A DNA stretch of 64,000 nt from Crambe crambe (Eukaryota; Porifera; Demospongiae; Poecilosclerida; Crambeidae). The notes under the pieces are model-generated. The model was given only the letters and a program-made list of their open reading frames with translations. It searched no databases and had not been told where the DNA came from. The translations under genes and the position numbers were made by a program. Positions 58,999 to 64,000 of the stretch are shown in pieces (within the stretch, counting starts at the first letter, position 1; every line of letters begins with the position of its first letter). The stretch covers positions 2,108,001 through 2,172,000 of the forward strand of contig OZ004589.1 of assembly GCA_963924555.1 (NCBI GenBank), written 5' to 3'.

Positions 58999-59703
58999 AT
59001 GACTGCACAGTGGATGGTGGTAATTTGCATTGCAGTTTTTTCTCTATCACCTCAAAGTGTTATTTCGCAAACTCCTGCAAGTTGTAGTGATACACAAAGT
59101 CTTCAGAATATGGAATGCTGTCCTAACAATTGTGGTGGACCAAGTCGTGGTAGGTGTGCAGACATATCTCCACCATCAAGTTTCAACATGGCTAGTAGCT
59201 ACTGATGTACGTGCAAATTGGCCACACTACTTCAGGCGAGCATGCAGTTGCAATAGTAACTATGGAGGATATAATATGACTGCAGTAGGTGCAAGTACGG
59301 ATATTATGGACCAAACTGCATCAAGGATGAAAATTGTCCACGAAAGTCCATTCATGACCTCAATGATACGCAGTGGCAGAAGTATATCGGAATACTGAAG
59401 ATGACAAGAACTTACCCCTCTGGTTATAAAGTAATTTTGGATGAAAATCGACCCAGGTCCACTAATATCATGACAGTTGACATAAAACCATATGTCTGGC
59501 AACATCATTATGCTGCTAAAAACAGCAAATGTAATGGTAAGGCTCTAGCTACATTAGCTAATCACGCACACACGTACACACACGTGCATGTATGCCTGAT
59601 AAAACACACACATTGTTTTAACCTACTGAATTTTGCAGGTATGGATTGTCCGAAAATAGACTATGCGCATGAGGCTACTGGATTTCCAACATGGCACCGA
59701 CAG
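58999..59703 (+). pseudogene. Tyrosinase copy 1, frameshifted and cut by a transposase
   Basis: The first 65 codons match the downstream tyrosinase almost exactly, from the signal peptide MTAQWMVVICIAVFSLSPQS to SSFNM. A net 4-base insertion then gives a stop at 59203; a 5-base insertion near 59275 restores the frame. The exon ends at 59536, an intron follows, and the second exon (59639 on) reads GMDCPKIDYAHEATGFPTWHRQ. There, inside the CuA copper site, tyrosinase sequence stops and P-element-like transposase begins in the same frame (59704). CuB is absent. About 45 bases of 5' flank are also shared, so the whole gene start was duplicated. Confidence 0.88.
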
Positions 59704-60971
59704 TTCGTTGCATTTGCATGTGATGGAGCTACACCTAATCGGAAATTTTTTAAGATGCATGGAAATGGGAGTAAGTTGATATACAAAACACCAAATATCT
59801 ACAGTGATGATCCAGGAGGTGAAATCTATTTTTTTGCGGATGTACCTCACCTTCTAAAGACGACTCGTAATTGTTGGTCAAATTCATTTGCCCACCTTTG
59901 GTCTAGAGCTCTTTGGGTAGGTGATATTATAATTAGTATAGAATGTATTTGAGAGCATTTATTTAATCATGCTACAGAAGGATGGCAAGCACATAAGCTG
60001 GTGTCATTTACAGGACCTCTATGATAAAGACCTTGCTAGACCTTCTGGACTGAAGTTACTGCCAAAAGTAAAGAAAGAGCATGTCAAGTTGAATTCGTAC
60101 TCCCGAATGAGAGTTGATCTTGCTGCTCAAGTAAGTGTAATACATAGTTTAGTGCAACCTATCTAGTGATCACCCCAGGGACCATGATTTGTAGAGATGA
60201 CCACTACAATGCTGGTTATGCTGTGGTTGTTTTTAATCTTAGGTTCTGAGTACCTCTGTGTACTCAGCATTGACTTTGTATGATGATGAAGAAACATCCG
60301 AAACTCGCAAAATGTTCGACCGTTTTTTTTTGGCTGCCTTAATGTGAGATGTACTTCAGAAGGCAAGCAAAAAAGAAAGCCAGGTTTGTGTCCTTATTAT
60401 AGTCCAAGTGATTCCAGATTTGCTGTGAGTGTGTATATCAGTGTTGCTAATGAGCATGATTATGTGTTCCTGTGCAGTGGCTAAAGGATCACTTCTTGGC
60501 ATATCTTTGTGAGTGGGAGAACAGTGTTAAGAGTAGAAAGACCTATACACCTGCTCAAAGAAACAAAATGTTATTATCTCAACAGACTAGGGAAGGACTA
60601 AAGATCACAGGTATGTCATGTATTGGTGTGCATTGCATGCAGGATAATCAATGCAATCTCTCTTGATTATAGTTCATTCATTTATTGAACTATCCAATGT
60701 TCTATTTGGAGTCCCTGGAGTTGAGTATATACTGAGCGAGAAGTTTTGTCAGGACTCGGTGGAATCTTTTTTTGGCAAACAGAGAGCACGTGGGGGGCGG
60801 AATGAAAACCCCAATGTCAAACAGTTCATGGACAACACTGTGTCCTTACGGGTTCAAGGTTCTGCTGCCCTAGAACCAGCAAGAGGAAATTGCCAAAAAA
60901 GAGCTTCAAGCTGCAATGTTCCTGACAATACACCCTCACCTAAAAGAAAGAGATGCAAAAGATCATTGTGA
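59704..60971 (+). mobile_element. P-element/THAP9-like transposase remnant
   Basis: Exon-like blocks at 59704-59916, about 59977-60131, 60243-60385, 60478-60611 and 60671-60971 spell a P-type transposase. They contain FACDGATPNRKFFKMH, YFFADVPHLLKTTRNCWSNSF, WCHLQDLYDKD, CEWENSV and CQDSVESFFGKQRARGGRNENP, with a basic end (SPKRKRCKRSL). A T9 homopolymer near 60322 puts the third block out of frame, so the copy is probably inactive. The THAP DNA-binding N-terminus and terminal repeats were not found. The family moves by cut-and-paste via a DDE/RNase H-like fold. Confidence 0.8.
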
Positions 60972-61122
60972 AAACTTTATTCTTTTATTAATCCTAGCTA
61001 GCAGTTTTGAATTTCAATGTCATTTTGTATTTCAATGTCATTTTCTGAAGGTTGTATTTCAACGTCGTCATTTTCTGATTGTTGTGTTTCTGATGATGAT
61101 TGTTTTTTTGTTTCAGATTGTT

Positions 61123-62098
61123 TCAGACTCCTCTGGTCTTGCGAGTACCAGCAGCTTTCTTCTTATATTCTTCAAGCCAAGTTCCAGCTATAGAAAATCC
61201 ACGTATTGTAACCCATAGACCTATAATTTCTTTTAACAGACAAATGGCATCATCTTCATCAGTAATATCACATGACAGGAGCACCCACAGAAACTGGACA
61301 TCATCATCACCAGCAACAGCATCTATCACCAACTCCCTTTTTCCTGGTAGAGATAGAGAACTCTCAAGTATTGATAGCAATTGTTTCTGCATTTTCATTT
61401 CAATTCTTTGAACAGTCTATACGCCTCATCGTTGATTTCAAAGAGCCCACCACGACTACTCCATTCAAGTGTATACGACAGAAAAGAGCTTTCATCACCA
61501 TTTACAGCCATTTTACTGAGACATTCTACAAATTCCACAGATTTCTCAGAAAATGTTTTTCATGCTTCTTCAGCAGTGACATTGGAACATAACCAGCTGC
61601 ATATCGGGCAATCTGCTCTTCTTCCTCAGAAAGCTCTTGTGGCTGAAGCGAAGCATTCATAGCAATTGCTGCCTGGGATGGAACTTCAAAATATGTCTTT
61701 AGAACACCCTCAAATAGTTTCACATTAACTTGCTGCTCAATTAAAGGATCAAATCTCTTTCTCTTCACCACAGAATAAAACTTACTCCAAATATCTCTCA
61801 ATTTTTTAGCCCGAATTTGATGAAAAGATCGCCATAGCTTCTCTCTTAAAACAGACTTGGCTCTACAGGTTTTAGCAGCAGAGATGCAAGAAGATACAGA
61901 CTGCTCAATTGCTGAAAAGAGTGAAGTAGCAAAATCATCAAATTTCTTTAGCATGCAGTTTTCTGTCAGTTGATCCAAGAATAGTCTAACATCTTCTCTA
62001 ACCTTCTTATTTCTCTCGCTTAAGTCCACAGATTCAGTCAGAATGGAGCAAAAAGCAGCTCTAACAAGCCCAGTAGACATACTCACTTGGGGGGTCAA
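61123..62098 (-). pseudogene. Unrecognised repeat-family protein convergent with the transposase
   Basis: An open frame from 62098 to 61526 (MTPQVSMSTGLVRAAF..., Lys/Glu-rich helical, with EEQIARYAAGYVPMSLLKKHEK) continues after frame changes near 61545 and 61420. It goes on as KSVEFVECLSKMAVNGDESSF, LEWSSRGGLFEINDEAY, VQRIEMKMQKQLL, DDDVQFLWVLLSCDI and IGLWVTIRGFSIAGTWLEEYKK. No catalytic motif is seen. The style is that of a multicopy mobile-element-associated protein, but I cannot name the family. It faces the P-like transposase tail to tail, about 150 bp apart, so the two may belong to one element. Confidence 0.55.
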
Positions 62099-62324
62099 AA
62101 GTCAATCTTCACGTGACCGTGACAAGGATGGAACGTTCAATCCAATGAGGCGTTTCCAATCCTACTATGATACCACAGATGCGTTACCAATTGACCTTTG
62201 AACCGTGGCTGACTGACGTACGTACGTACGTACGTATGTACAAGCGCGCGTACTAGTATTGCTCATGTAGCATTGTTGGGGTTTTGTAAATCTGACTAGC
62301 AGTTCCTCAAGACAACCATCAACC
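62099..62324. promoter_or_regulatory. Tyrosinase upstream region
   Basis: The last ~45 bases before the ATG (TAAATCTGACTAGCAGTTCC...) match those before tyrosinase copy 1. A CGTA/ACGT microsatellite occupies about 62216-62241. No specific regulatory site was identified. Confidence 0.45.
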
Positions 62325-64000
62325 ATGACTGCACAGTGGATGGTGGTAATTTGCATTGCAGTTTTTTCTCTATCACCTCAAAGTGTTATTTCACAAATTC
62401 CTGCAAGTTGTAGTGATACACAAAGTCTTCAGAATATGGAATGCTGTCCTAACAATTGTGGTGGACCAAGTCGTGGTACATGTGGAAACATAGATCTACC
62501 ATCAAGTTTCAACATGACTGGTACTGATGCACGTGCAAATTGGCCACATTACTTCAGGCGAGCATGCAGTTGCAATGGTAACTATGGAGGATATGACTGC
62601 AGTAGGTGCAAGTATGGATATTATGGATCAAACTGCATCAAGGATGAAAATCGTCCACGAAGGTCCATTCATGACCTCAATGATACAGAGTGGCAGAAGT
62701 ATATTGGAATACTGAAGATGACAAGGACTTACCCCTCTGGTTATAAAGTAGTTTTGAATGAAAATCGACCCGGGTCCACTGATATCACGACAGTTGACAT
62801 AAACCTACATGATTTATTTGTCTGGCAACATCATTATGCTGCTAAAAACAGTAAATGTAACGGTAAGGATCTAGCTGCATTAATCATGCATACACACGCA
62901 TGCATGCCTGATAAAACACACAAAAACTATCAACTGTTTTAACCTACTGAATTTTGTAGGTATGGATTGTCCAAAAATAGACTATGCACACCAGGGTACT
63001 GGATTTCCAACATGGCACCGACAGATTATATTGTGGTTTGAGTGGGAAATTCAATGGATGCTAGAAAGTATGGGGGATCAGAATTACTACACATTCAGGA
63101 CCCACTACTGGGACTGGCAAAGAGAGACACAGATGGCCAATGATGATATCTTTGTTCGTAATAGACTAGGAGAGAGGCAAATCGTAAACAGTCAGCCTCA
63201 GGTGCGTGGTGACTTGTTTGATGGTGGTTGGAACACCATTTGCTGGTATAATGGCAGTGGTAATGTGATAATGCCAAAAGGCACCACATGTGATCCCAGA
63301 ATAAACACTGGGCCTTTGCTTCGTTGTCCCTTGCTTGACAATAAAGATCCTTGTAATAGAAACAATACTGACTGGCCTACTAGAGCTGATGTTGATAAAG
63401 CACTCAGTAAACAACAGTATGACACTCAACCTTACAATACACTTGCAAATGAAAAGAGCTTTCGTAATTCTATTGAAGGCTTCGACAGTAGTGTCAGCAT
63501 TGATGATTGTAGAAGCGATTCACTATGCACATGTGAAGGAAGTTCTGATTGTACAGGTGATAACCCAGGAATGCCACTAAAACAAAGCCTCCACAACTTA
63601 GTAAGTATATATATGTATAGCTATGACAGCTACACAAATGGAAACAATAGTTTTTTGTAGATCCATATCATTGTTGGCAAGGTAAATTTGAAATCTGATC
63701 TTCGCAATGACATGAAAGGTGTGATGGCTGATGTTGCTGCCTCTCCAAATGATCCACTTTTCATCAACCACCACACCATGGTTGACTGTATCCTTGAGGG
63801 GTGGCTACAGCGTAATCCAAATGCTCAGTACCCTCAGGCTGACGATATACCCAGGGGACATCAGAAGGATGATTACATAGTTCCCTTCTTTCCGCTCTTC
63901 AAACATAGTGATATGTTCAAAACTGCAGATAATTTTGGCTACTCCTGTGATTTATTTTCTCCTGTTTCTCCTAGTGGACCAACCAGAGGTGGGAATGATA
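62325..64000 (+). CDS. TYR-like tyrosinase, runs off the window end
   Basis: Exons 62325-62862, 62960-63600 and 63661 to beyond 64000 join in phase, giving 506 residues so far. A signal peptide (~1-23) leads to a Cys-rich, EGF-like region (ECCPNNCGG, CSCNGNYGGYDCSRC). The dinuclear copper site is complete. CuA has His169/170 in DLFVWQHHY, His190 and His199 in FPTWHRQ; CuB has His391 and His395 in SLHNLIHIIVG, plus His430/431 in FINHHTMVD. The order matches vertebrate tyrosinases, with THYWDWQ after CuA. The reaction is o-hydroxylation of monophenols and oxidation of catechols to quinones. The 60-bp intron 2 splits CuB. It is secreted or membrane-bound; the C-terminus is outside the window. 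Confidence 0.92.

Overview
This window looks like metazoan nuclear DNA, most likely from a sponge (inference). Multi-exon genes have short GT-AG introns (mostly 60-400 bp), intergenic DNA is AT-rich and full of small foldback elements, and the gene families are animal ones: Listerin, a TYR-like tyrosinase, a ZU5/Death-domain receptor, P-element-like and DUF7869-type transposases, and a LINE tail. Nothing bacterial or viral is present.

The locus is dominated by copper oxidases of phenols. There are seven laccase-like multicopper oxidase (MCO) copies in two subfamilies. Subfamily 1, on the minus strand, is MCO1 (1876-4212), MCO2 (6844-9186), MCO3 (15812-18235) and a broken 3' half, MCO4 (24597-25768). 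Subfamily 2 is MCO5 (40318-42626, minus, frameshifted), MCO6 (43406-45748, plus) and MCO7 (46591-48912, plus). All appear intronless, secreted, and tethered by a hydrophobic tail. At the right edge are two copies of a TYR-like tyrosinase (58999-59703, interrupted; 62325 to past the window end). Together they form a phenoloxidase cluster, plausibly used for melanisation, matrix cross-linking or defence.

Layout: 1-1.9 kb holds a possible terminal exon and a Mutator-type foldback element with a tRNA-Asn-like core. At 1.9-9.2 kb is a tandem MCO pair. At 9.2-25.8 kb is a segmental duplication of a unit pairing the 3' exons of Listerin (LTN1) with an MCO; the second unit is decayed in both genes. 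At 27.4-27.9 kb is a small mucin-like membrane protein. At 28.0-31.4 kb is a DNA transposon remnant with 15-bp inverted repeats, a DUF7869-like gene and a zinc knuckle. At 32.8-38.7 kb is a six-exon receptor gene: signal peptide, beta-helix-type ectodomain, multipass membrane region, ZU5, a second beta domain and a Death domain. At 40.3-48.9 kb is MCO subfamily 2. At 50.5-57.9 kb is a 13-exon probable mitochondrial helical-repeat (PPR-like) gene whose eighth intron is almost entirely a 26-bp satellite. At 58.2-62.1 kb are mobile-element remnants: a LINE end, a P-element-like transposase fused in frame to a tyrosinase exon, and a convergent ORF family.

The most notable points are: MCO6 and MCO7 carry Asp in place of the type 1 copper histidine while keeping all eight trinuclear-cluster histidines; the receptor architecture joins a beta-helix ectodomain and multipass region to ZU5-Death signalling; and phenoloxidases have expanded together with hitch-hiking Listerin fragments.
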